The translations under genes and the position numbers were made by a program. Of a stretch of 33,507 nt of DNA, positions 1 through 9,358 are shown piece by piece. The first letter of the stretch is position 1. Each line of letters starts with the position of its first letter. The stretch covers positions 1 to 33,507 of the forward strand of contig LGRX02012768.1 of NCBI GenBank assembly GCA_001247695.2. The letters are read 5' to 3'. The notes beneath the pieces were generated by a model that was given only the letters and a program-made list of their open reading frames with translations, did no database searches and had not been told where the DNA came from. The DNA is from Cymbomonas tetramitiformis (taxonomy: Eukaryota > Chlorophyta > Pyramimonadophyceae > Pyramimonadales > Pyramimonadaceae).

Positions 1-19
1 CACCTCAGATGAGGTGGTG
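1..19 (+). other. Right internal end of short LTR element, copy A
   Basis: These bases are identical to 20630-20648, just left of the 3' LTR of copy B, so the window opens inside a second copy of the same element. The first 16 bases form an inverted repeat (CACCTCA GA TGAGGTG) whose right half, GATGAGGTGG, is purine-rich and could act as the plus-strand primer. The rest of copy A lies outside the window. Confidence 0.85.
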
Positions 20-193
20 TGCTGGAATTGGCACTGTGACATGTTCGTACTGTCACGTGTCATTTCCGGTATGTCATCTTCGGTGACTCTGCTTGTGTCA
101 GTCAAAGTATTTATTCCCGTATGTTATCAATTATAGAGTTCGTTTTATTTCGCCGGGAGCGTTCTCCCCGTGGCTGCTGTGCTATTTCCAATA
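20..193 (+). repeat. 3' LTR of short LTR element, copy A (174 bp)
   Basis: The LTR begins TGCTGG and ends CCAATA. It matches the 3' LTR at 20649-20822 base for base over 174 bp. It holds several TGTCA/TGACA boxes, a CACGTG core, a TATTTAT box and a GGGAG-CGTT-CTCCC stem-loop. The five bases after it (GGGGT) should recur left of copy A if it is a full insertion. It could instead be a solo LTR retaining 19 bp of internal sequence, but that would be unusual. Confidence 0.88.
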
Positions 194-2752
194 GGGGTTT
201 GTAACACTAGGGCACATGTGCCCTAGATGTAACTCAGTATGGTCAAGGTAAAATCGAGTGCGTGTCCGTAAATAGTAAGAGTATCGTCGCAACATGGTTG
301 CTCCCAAGTGCACGGCTGCATGCGGCTCGACAAGAGCTTTCCAAAACTGTCTTCAAAAGTGAATTTGGTTTATTTGTCGCCGAGAAAATCAGTTTTGAGT
401 GTTTGATGAGCTAGCTCATCACGTAGCAGTTTAGGGGTTAACTTCAATATTCCGGCGAGTTTTCTTCAAATCATTAACTACACAACTTGCAATAAATTAT
501 CTTATCAGCCCTTGAGGCTGTTTTTCGTGAACCTGTTCCGTGGAAAAGAGATAGCGAAAACGGGCATTTAAGCGCGTCTGCCAACTAATGCCAGAGTTTC
601 TCCGTGCCTCTTCGATCAACTGTAACGTCGACCCTCGCGGCCGCGCAGCACTGTCTGAGAAACTCTGGGAACAAGGTAAGAGGTCATTTACTCCGGTATA
701 AATCCGAAACGCGACGAAAGAGAGACAGTGCAGTGTATGGAAGGGGGGGTGGGGATCTATATTTATTCCAAACCGTGACGCGGAACACCCTGACCCTCAT
801 ACCGAATGCGGGCCCTACGGGTAGTGTCACAGTAGCTATAGCTACAGTAGTGAAGATCAAAGAGTGATCGAAGATGAACCTCCAATTAGCTCCTGAGCTG
901 TAAACCTATAACCTGTTAACCTCTCATGTCATAACGCTGACGTCGCGTCCCGTCGTCTGACGTTGAGTGAAGTGTATAGTGTTCGTGTTCCAGTCGTGTT
1001 TCCCCGCCTGCTCCGGATCTTAAGAAATTGAATTGGGTTTCCTCTGGGATGGCCGCTTCACCGTATACAGCGCGCCAATTTATCGCACAGGCCAGCGTGG
1101 GCCTTGCGGGCATCAGCGTGTTGTGCTATACTCAACGTGACCTTCTCTTCGGGTAGGTTGCAGAAGTCGCGCGAGCGGCTGCTTTCTTTCGAATACCCTT
1201 CCTTTCGACCGTCTCATTCGGCACAACTTTGCTTTCGGTTTGTTGAAATCTGCCCGCGTACGGCAGCTGCCCGCTTACGGCAGCTCCTTTGCATACGATT
1301 CGTGTTGTGTAGTTGGCTGGGGAGGTGGTAAGAGAGAGTTTGGAACACGCTAACGTCAATATGTTTGCGGACTGTATTTCCCGCCTATCTGTCCATGCGC
1401 TCTACTCTAGGCAAATGCTAAGGGTACAGCTGTTGCGAGAGCAGGTCGGCAGTCCCTGCTGATCTCGGATCTAGCGAAAGTCCCGGTGAAGTGTTGTTAA
1501 AGGTGCAGTTCAACCTTTCGATTTCCATCGATGTTCCATTCCTTTGAGTGAAGCCAGAAATTTAGTGGGTAGCGAGTTCCGTACACTGCCCTGTTAAGTG
1601 AGATAGATAAAGTTATCTACATTTCTTGAAGGTCGAACTTCAAGCAAACGCGAGAGGTTAGTAGGCTCGTTCCTTTCAGGGTTTAAAAATATAGCATTTC
1701 ACTCTCGTCTTCTGGTGACGACCTCAGTGACATTTCGCAAGCCTGAAAGGAACATTTCGGCGCCTACTATAACGTCCAGGCTTTGGAGCTGGAGAAGAGC
1801 AAGACGGCAACCCACTACTGGCAGGGTGACGCTTCAGTGTCTGGGTCTGGCTCATCCAGTCCAGGAAGAACAGCAAAATAGCTTTTCGTGACCAGCTTTC
1901 AATATGCGTGTCTTTTGCGACTGAATTTTTTCTAGCGCACGAAGTTAAATGCATTTTTATTTTTACGAAGCAACGATCTTTCAGAATTCAATTGAAACCG
2001 AAAAGCAGCCAGAATCCTAACTTGTGTAAACTGAAGCAGCTCCAAGACTATTAGTGTTTCTTCAACCATTCTTTGCTTTTGGTTGGTTTATATGTTCCAC
2101 AAACGTCCAGAACCTCGACAGATCCACACTCATTTCGCTTGCGAGCCCATGTTTATTGTTGCGGGCTGCTGCGGGACACACCGAATTTTGCGCAGGCAAC
2201 TTGCAAAATATCAAAGAGACCATGTGCGGTGCTTGAAGAGTCAAGGCATTTTCTAGTCTACACTATCAAGCTCACTTTCCTAAAAATTGTACTTTCTTCA
2301 GCAAATTGAAATAGGCTATGTATCGTATGTGAAAAACATCTCGTTGCATTCGTCGCCGTTAAATTGTTCACGAGCAAAGAATGCAAAACAATTGCTTCGT
2401 GAAAAGGTAGGAAATATGGCGTCCATATTCATATCACACGAACTTAGGGTGCGAGTTCTTGTGTTGGGGATTGTTGTAAGAGTCCCGACATGCTTTGCTC
2501 GCTCATTCGCCATTTCAGCCGACCCAGGTTTTGAGTGCTCTCGAATCTAGCTTCATAGTTCGTTCATGGTATTCGTACACTGCTTGTGAAGTGGCGACGA
2601 TGGTCAACACAAGCTTGTAGGGTATATTGCTTGCATAATCATGATGCCTGTACTCTATGTCTGACTTGCATCCAATAGCAAACGGTAACTAGTACCCCTA
2701 CTAGTCCGAAACAGTGCCTAAAAACGCCAGCCCGGCTAGGGCTGCCCACGCT
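194..2752. other. Gene-poor intergenic DNA
   Basis: I see no convincing gene. Open frames are all below about 90 codons, overlap on both strands, often lack an ATG, and show no recognisable motif. The only structure I can point to is the 20-bp palindrome at 207-226. Confidence 0.5.
207..226. repeat. Perfect 20-bp palindrome
   Basis: CTAGGGCACATGTGCCCTAG reads the same on both strands. It begins 14 bp beyond the end of the copy A LTR. Its role is unknown. Confidence 0.8.
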
Positions 2753-2822
2753 TTGACCCTGGGGGGGGGGGCCAGCACATCTACCCCCCTCTGTTTTGAG
2801 TCTGGGGGGTTGGAGACAGACC

Positions 2823-2945
2823 CGATATTTTGCCATGGGGGGGTTAGACCCCCCCCCAGACCTCGATATTTTGCCTTGGGGGGGTTGGACCCCCCCCCTA
2901 GACCTCGATATTTTGCCTTGGGGGGTCGGATCCTATCCCCCCCCC
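2823..2945. repeat. Three tandem 41-42 bp G/C hairpin units
   Basis: CGATATTTTGCC recurs at 2823, 2864 and 2906. Each copy is followed by a run of G, a short TTRGA-type or TCGGATCCTA spacer, and a run of C, so each unit can fold into a G/C hairpin. Long same-frame ORFs on both strands here come from the repeat composition, not from a gene. A run of ten G lies just upstream at 2761-2770. Confidence 0.85.
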
Positions 2946-2952
2946 GGCAGAG

Positions 2953-3088
2953 CCAACACGCGCGGCGGGGGCCAACACGCGCGGCGGGTCCCAACACGCG
3001 CGGCGGGGCCAACACGCGCGGCCCAACACGCGCGGCGGGTCCCAACACGCGCGGCGGGGGCCAACACGCGCGGCGGCGGCGGGTCCCA
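2953..3088. repeat. GC-rich minisatellite, seven copies of a 14-25 bp unit
   Basis: The core CCAACACGCGCGGC occurs seven times with variable G-rich linkers (none, GGGG, GGGTC, GGGGG, GGCGGCGGGTC). One copy lacks the linker altogether. The length variation is typical of a minisatellite changing by slippage. A degenerate eighth copy follows at about 3090-3103. Confidence 0.85.
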
Positions 3089-4578
3089 CGACACGCGCAG
3101 CGTACCGTGGGGTCTTTCGTAGTATTACGAGTGATCCGACATGCGCCGCAGGCGAAAATTTTCAAATAGCGACATTGCTGATTCGTATGAAATGCACCAT
3201 ATTCGTTCTTTCACCCCCTCCCCCCCAGACTCCGTTTTCGAGCCTTTGGCGAAATTAGAACTTCCCCGGACATTGCGATGTGATGTATTGGGTGGGAGTA
3301 GAACGGCTTAGGGCGACGTAGGCCCGACTATGCATAGGCACAATGCGCAGGTAAGCGAAATCTTTGCTTAAATTGGCGAAAATCGAGTGGAAATGGGCGG
3401 GAAATCGGCCGGATAATTCGCTTGTTGCAAGCACAATTTGGGAGGAAAATATTTGCCCAAATTATTTTGTGGTCTGCAGAGTGCAGACACCGGAAAAATC
3501 GAACTAGACTAGTTCCAATAGTATACTATGCCAGTCGATGTAAAGATCTCCACTAGGCCTGCGACTGAATATTTTACGTCATTTTGCGATCGGGCAGCAT
3601 CGGCACGATACGATTAGTAACTGAGTTTTATTACAAATCATTCTGACGATTGCAATTCTCTATTCTCAATTATGTGTCTCTGTGAAAGTATTCTGAACAC
3701 CGCGTCTGCTATGCCATAACGTCGGGGTGGCGTCGCGTCTAGGCACACGTACGCGAATGCAGTGGCGATATGGCGAACTCGGAACTGGCGAAATGGCAAT
3801 GTCATCGTTATCGTTTGGCCGTCGTCAGATCGAATTTTCATTGGTGTCGCCCGTTGGGATTCGAGCTTTGATTAGGCAAGTAAGTATTTAAGTAGTTTGC
3901 ATTGGTCCGTCCTTATAAAGAGCAGGGGTCCATGCGGTGCCTTATAAGTGGATATTAAATAACCCCTGATGAATTTATCATTGTTGAGGTATCGTTATAG
4001 CATGAGGTGGCTTATAAGTGCTAGTGATATACCGCGGAATGATATATCAGGACAAAGTGGGCAAACACCGTTGACAGAACTTGATTGTTAAAGATAAGTT
4101 AAACCGTCGAGACTTTGATGTTATAGGACTAAAACCTAAACCCGAACCGAACCGCAAGCGGACACTGTCATCAGTGACACAGGGGCTAAATCAGACTAGG
4201 GAATAGTCAGGGCCCGCGCCAGGACTCCCGGTCAGGGATGCCGGCATATTCCAGTACACCACCTGCTCTGCACTAGTAGAGTATTGTCAGGACAGGGTCA
4301 ACCGATCCACAGATTGTTAATTTGTCTAGGGAAAGAACACAACAGTGACTTCTAATTGTGCCATTCTGATACAAGACTAGGCAGGCTACATCTCAAAGCA
4401 TAAACCCGTGAAGATTAACTAACTCTCGAAACCAGAGCAACCGCATATTCCAAATGCCTTAATTCCGAAGCAAACCCTGAAAGGAAATCGTGCGTAGAGC
4501 AAAATGAGTTGTGCTACAAAACCCATCACCAGATGATTGAAGACGTGGGTGAGAACAGAGCTCCGTTCCTTGTCGTTG
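3089..4578. other. Intergenic DNA, possible remains of a copia 3' end
   Basis: No gene is recognised. The part just left of the copia RNase H relic (about 3850-4578) is where that element's 3' untranslated region and LTR would lie. The segment CTTATAAG recurs near 3940 and 4010, but I cannot define LTR boundaries. Confidence 0.35.
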
Positions 4579-4728
4579 TCAAGCTACTTCCTCCATTGAA
4601 CGGACGGCCGCCTCCGAGGGTAGTTCGATGCCATAAAAGAAACCACGTTCAGGAAGAGGGGGAGTGAAGACGTCCGCGATGTTGTTGTCACCACCAGACA
4701 GGAGCCAGGGCGAAGTGTCGTCCAATCC
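4579..4728 (-). pseudogene. Ty1/copia RNase H C-terminal relic
   Basis: Read on the minus strand, an open stretch of 49 codons ending in TGA at 4581-4579 gives LLSGGDNNIADVFTPPLPER and continues to a short tail. This matches the end of copia-type Pol, where the usual sequence is of the form DNxADxxTKPL after RNase H. Here the Lys of TKPL is replaced by Pro. An in-frame TAG at 4731-4729 cuts the fragment off upstream, and no RT or integrase motif is seen beyond it. I read it as an old truncated copia insertion. The family assignment rests on this one short motif. Confidence 0.55.
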
Positions 4729-5924
4729 CTACAAACTTTGGTCCCCGACGTGTACCCGGCATGTACCAAGGCCAAGTACATGCGTACCTACCCCTTTCCA
4801 ACTCGGAGCCCAATAATCAGTGAAAATCCGAGTTGTAAAAAAGTGCAATAATGTGTTCACATTATTGGTAATGGCGCAGTGCAAGCTTCGGCAGTACGTC
4901 TTGAAAATCTTGCCTTTCGCTAAGAAAAATGTAGATGGCGTGCAGGAATTGTGAAAAGTTAATTTTTACGAGTTTCCTTCTTTGCGTAAAATTGCTGGGC
5001 AATTCTTAGCCGTGTCTCCGCGTTTCCGCGTTCCCGCGTTCGCTCCGCTAGAGACTATAGTAATGTACTGCCAGATGCTCAAGATCGATATGCATATGCG
5101 ATATGCGTGATATGCGATATTGCGATTATGCTTCCTTGTGTGCTGGGCACGCGTCGAGCCGCTGACTCCGCGTGCCCAAATAGCCCATCTCACTCGCCGC
5201 GTCCGGAATTTTGAAATCTGGACGGTTCTTGTTCGCGCAAGCTAAGCGAGCTTCGTAGCATACGTTAGAATGCATATGCAAAACTTTCTCGTGTTTGGTA
5301 TACGGGAATATACCGAACACAACAGTCGTTGAACAACGACTCACGGGGAACTGTCCAACGGTGTGAGCGGGGAGGTGATAGGGAAAATGGCTATTTAGGA
5401 ATAGATTGGTGTACAAATGGGGAATAGAAATGATGTCCTGTTTTTCGGGAATAAATTTGTGACACATGCACATGCATGCAATTTACATAAGATAAGGAAT
5501 CACCGCCATCAGACAATCTGGTATTTTTGACTCTTTGAACCTACTTTTAGACGACGTTTTTTGCTTTTGTACTTTTTTTTAAAGACCAAATTTGGCATCA
5601 CACGTCATCAAATCGCATAAGCATATTCTTAACACGTCATGACACGTCATCATATCGCACAGTGAACCGTTGACACGTGGCACTATGATACGTGTTTATT
5701 GAGTTTTTTATCTCCGTCGGCAAGGTAATTGAACAACATAAGACCGCAGAAGAAGCAATCAACGGAGAGAGATATCTTTTTGGATTGGGTGTGTTCATAA
5801 ACACAAGCCCCGCGTCAAAAAACGCGGCTATACAACTATCATCACACGGGTATTGTTGCATGAACGTTGTCTATTCGTTTATTTACAAGTATAATGTTTG
5901 CTAGTGTTAGTAGCGGGGTGGACA
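4729..5924. other. Intergenic DNA left of the chromovirus
   Basis: No supported gene. The only pattern seen is a short direct repeat, ACACGTCATCA followed by ATCGCA, at about 5599 and 5643. A 70-codon open frame at 5692-5904 is overlapped by an equally long frame on the other strand and has no recognisable motif. Bases 5925-5929 (ATTTG) are the left copy of the chromovirus target duplication. Confidence 0.4.
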
Positions 5925-5929
5925 ATTTG

Positions 5930-6512
5930 TATTAGGGCTGATATGCGAGCCCTCAATATATCAATAATATAATAGAAAGCGCGGTGTTATTGGATTGTAA
6001 CACACGTGCGAGTTATGAGCGGGATGAGTGCAGTGACTTCTGTGAGAAGATGCTGCCTCTAGCACAACGCTAGCTCATCTAAATACCGAATGTCTCCCAT
6101 CGCATAGATGGTGCCGCCATTGGGTTGTGAACCCGAGACATTGGTTGAACGACCAGTATCGTCAGAACGAATAATACGTTCGCCCCATAATACTGCGCAT
6201 GCTTGTTCCGCACATGCTTGAAGCGAAGATGATTTCTTGTTTGTTACTTCAAGATCGTATCTTGCTTTGCCATCTTCGAGTTCGACATACGAACTCTCGA
6301 TGACAGGTGTCATTCAAGTCTTTCCTTGAATAATGACAGATGATGTGACTTATCATCTGACGACATGTACAGTCATAGTCGACCGTACTAACGACTGTCT
6401 GTCATTATAATATATGACATGAGTCGACATGACATGACATGGTATGAAATGTCTGACAGGTATGACACGTATGACATGTATGACACATATGTCATCGGTC
6501 ATGACCCTGACA
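5930..6512 (-). repeat. 3' LTR of chromovirus (about 583 bp)
   Basis: It matches 16135-16727 except for four substitutions and a 10-bp indel. In element sense, U3 comes first and carries an array of TGTCAT boxes (about 6415-6512), then a TATATTATAA box (about 6402-6412), then the 84-codon ORF, then the end CCCTAATA. A weak AATAAC-type polyadenylation signal lies near 5990. Confidence 0.93.
6059..6313 (-). CDS. 84-residue ORF within the 3' LTR (copy of 16264-16518)
   Basis: ATG at 6313-6311 opens an 84-codon frame ending in TAG, wholly inside the LTR and in the element's own sense. The encoded peptide is soluble-looking, with two Cys close together (ACAEQACAVLWGE), and resembles no family I recognise. 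The only base difference from the other LTR within this ORF is silent (GGC/GGT). In this 3' LTR it would be transcribed only by read-out into flanking DNA. Expression is inferred, not shown. Confidence 0.4.
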   Translation of the reverse strand: MTPVIESSYVELEDGKARYDLEVTNKKSSSLQACAEQACAVLWGERIIRSDDTGRSTNVSGSQPNGGTIYAMGDIRYLDELALC

Positions 6513-6525
6513 GATCTCCCCTCTT
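6513..6525 (-). other. Polypurine tract of chromovirus
   Basis: In element sense AAGAGGGGAGATC directly abuts the TG that starts the 3' LTR. This is the expected place and composition for the plus-strand DNA primer. Related purine tracts recur at about 7025-7045 and 13062-13080. Confidence 0.8.
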
Positions 6526-7621
6526 AAAAGAGTTGTGACCTCACAACGGGCATACCTTTGTATATGTCTTTGATGTCATTGTTGTTGTTGCTTCTGCTGG
6601 TACCAGTCTTCTTACACCGATTTGAGGCGTCCCTCATGGTGTTTTTAGGTTATTGGGGGGAACTGAGTCCACTTTAGTCCCTCACCTTAGCATGATGCCT
6701 TATAGGCTAATGCCTTACAGTTCTTAGGATGTAGCCCCCTTTGAATTGCGTATCGTATTTCAGAGTGACGTTTCAAGGTTCAATGAATTGCGTTTCGTGA
6801 TACAGATTGACGCTGGATTACTGATTGATCCACACGTATCGTGCGTCAGAGTGACGATTCAAAGTATCCGAGGTGTGCGTTACGGATTATTGCGCTAGCC
6901 GTCGTCGCTTTAGCGAACGATGATCCCACGATTTAACGATTTATAATCGCACGATTCTCGGCCTTATATATACAACTGATCGTTTGCTGTTCGTTTCCAC
7001 AGTTGTTACATATTATGCACCCAACCCTTCCTCCCCTCTTGAAGCAACTTCGGAGGTTCACAGGCGGTCATGGGGAGCCCTTTGGATGTTTCCGGAGTTA
7101 TTTCACCGGGGGCTTGTTTTAATGCAAACAGAGTGGCCCTGCTTAACGGGATTGGACTTATAATCCTTTACCCGGTCTGCTCACTCTTGATTATTGGTCC
7201 AGTACGCACGCTTTGACGAACACGTCTGTCGCGATGAGTGAGAATGGATTCGCCACGTACTAATGTGAAATTTATTTTAGTTATGTTTGACAGGCATAAC
7301 TTAGGATCACAACTCCGTCTACCTCAGTCGATGTCTCCGGTAGCGTCGGATGACTGGCCATAGAATCCGATGACTAACCACGGTCTTGGCAAAGGTAGCA
7401 TTAAGCAGTTTTTATTTATCCACAGATATGATATCTCGCATGTGTGCGTATCTGTGCAAGGGTATGATTTTGTACAAGGCTCACTACACCTTTAGCAAGG
7501 AAGGATCAATTTCCCGCTTCTATGCAACATAATGATAAAACATTAAGAGCAAGATATATAGATGATCGACATGTATTAGTATATATTACAAGAAGTAAGG
7601 GCATCAGGCTTAATATAATGT
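6526..7621 (-). other. Chromovirus 3' untranslated internal region
   Basis: About 1.1 kb lies between the integrase stop and the polypurine tract, with no coding sequence seen. It contains a second purine tract (about 7025-7045). A segment near 6701-6740 (CCTTATAGG...TTACAGTTCT...TGTAGCCC) is similar to 13136-13175 in the leader. Confidence 0.6.
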
Positions 7622-9358
7622 TTAGCCTTCATAGGCAGCTATTATGTCTGCTGCATTGGTCAGCTCTGTGGCTTTGACCCAGGTGTCATGCTCAGGGCCG
7701 TAGCCTGCATATCGCACTAAGTAGTACTTGACACCTCTAGTGAACTTATCTGAGAGTATATGTGATATCTCAAACAGTGGTTGCCCTTCTTCGGTGATCA
7801 TCTGTGGCAGAGGCAAAGGTGCTTGAATCGAGTCGTTATACAGCTCTAATCTGGATACAGGCTGTACCGGATGAATACGGATATCGAGGTCTCCGAAATC
7901 TAACTCGTATGCACGCCCATGGCTAAGCACTTTGGATATGGTGAACGGCCCAATATATGGCTGCTTAAAGTGTCTGCCTGCCTCTGTCAAACCAGTCCAT
8001 TGAATAAACTCGGTCCGTAAAAGAACTTTCAGCCCAACTGCATATTGCCGAGGCATGTGAGTCTTATTGAATCTGGCTTGGCTAATTTCTGCTGCTCGGG
8101 AAATGTTGTCTACCGCGTTGGCATGTACAACCGAGTACTGGTCAAAATGATCTCGAATAGCTCTTTGTATTGGAACAGGAGCTTCTGGCGGAATAGCGAT
8201 TACCAGATCATGAGGCGAAAGTGGTTGCGCCATCGAGTCGAGATAGAATGGTGAATAACCAGTTGATGCAGAAACTGTGTTGTTAATTGCAAACTCCACC
8301 AGAGGCAACTTGTCCTCCCACGAATTGGCTGAAGTATCATTGCAACAACACCTGTGGATGAAAAAATACCACCTAATCAGTTTATAAACCAGAGGATGGT
8401 GAAATCGAATCATGAATCAACAATTTGAAAAGTACCTGAGGATATCCTCGATGAAGGCATGGCTCCTCTCATTGGCTGCATTCGACTGTGGATGCTGTGA
8501 AGACGTCATGGACAATCTCGTACCAGTAGATTTCCATAGTGTCTGCCAGAATGTAGAGGTGAATCTGGGGTCTCGATCTGAGATGATGTTCCTCGGAAGA
8601 CCATGGAGCTTGAAGATATGCTGCATATATATAGAAGCAGTATGCTGAGCTGTCCAGGTCATGCTGAAGGGAATGAGATGACAGCGATGAGAGAATTGGC
8701 ACATTACCACAAATATACTGTCGTGCCCATTAGTGGTGATAGGCAGGTCAGTAATCCAGTCAAGAGATACATCTAACCATTTTGTCTTAGGCACAGAATA
8801 TCGTATATGTGCCTGACCATAAGGCTTGTGTCGTCTCGTTTTCTGGCGTTGACAAACGGGGCACTCCCGAATGTACTTGATGGCTGCCGTTGTCATTCCT
8901 GGCCAATAATACCGGCTACGCAGAAGATGAAGCATGCGATTTTTGCCTACATGACCAGAAATAGTGGCTGAGTGGCACTCATGAAGGAGAATGTGGCGAA
9001 GCTGTGTGATCTCACCGTCATCTGTGGGGACTTTAGCTGTTGGTGGAATGTACAGCTGTCTGCCATATATGGTCTTACGATAGATCAACCCCTGAATGAG
9101 CTCGAAGCTGTAGCTGCTGACTGACTGTGATGAAGTCGATGATGTCAGCTTAGCCAAAATAGTCTGTGCAAATGTATCACGATCATATTCGGATATAATG
9201 ATGTCGTGTAGCTGATGAGCTGATGAAGAAGATATAAGAGCGATGAATGTAGGATCTGCAGATGGCATGACTTCGTTGATGTCTATGTGTTGCAGACAAT
9301 CAGTGAGTTCAAAAAGTGCAGAGATACGAGTGAGTGCGTCTGCAACCTTATTCTTCAT
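7622..9358 (-). CDS. Integrase with C-terminal chromodomain, split by an intron-like gap
   Basis: This enzyme inserts the element's DNA copy into chromosomes. The proposed coding parts are 9358-8436 and 8351-7622, about 550 residues. Residues 129, 136, 166 and 169 form the zinc-binding HHCC motif. The catalytic triad is D200, D261 and E297, with the classical 35-residue D-E spacing. After the gap come CCCNDTSANSWEDKLPLVEF, a GPF motif (IGPFTISKV), IHPVQPVS, and a 50-residue chromodomain ending the protein (FEISHILSDK...YYLVRYAGYGPEHDTW). The chromodomain keeps aromatic residues at the three cage positions, F, Y and Y, where HP1 has Y, W and Y/F, so it may direct insertion to methylated-histone chromatin. 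The ATG overlaps the preceding stop (TGATG); a -1 frameshift from the upstream frame is the alternative. Confidence 0.9.
8352..8435 (-). other. Probable 84-nt spliceosomal intron within integrase
   Basis: On the minus strand, CTCAG is followed by GTACTT and the segment ends TTTTTTCATCCACAG before GTGTTGTTG. A CTGAT branch-site match lies 25 nt before the acceptor. Read through, it gives YFSNC then TGA at 8419-8417. Removed, it joins ILR to CCCNDT within one Arg codon and restores the usual chromovirus order from the catalytic Glu helix to the LPLVEFAINN region. The length is a multiple of three but contains an in-frame stop. A neutral 84-bp insertion is the alternative, but all splice signals are present. 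Confidence 0.78.

Noticed and set aside
2701..3169. Overlapping 150-residue proline/arginine/glycine-rich ORFs on both strands
   Set aside because: They arise from G/C runs and tandem repeats without stops; no ordinary protein composition or motif.
5692..5904. 70-codon ORF left of the chromovirus
   Set aside because: Mirrored by a 74-codon ORF on the other strand, no motif, no homologous domain recognised.
8417..8419. TGA read as Trp in this genome (integrase TGA and PHD TGA)
   Set aside because: TGG is used for Trp throughout the chromovirus genes, and the integrase TGA lies inside an intron-like segment that does not align to integrase. Two unrelated sites do not support a changed code.
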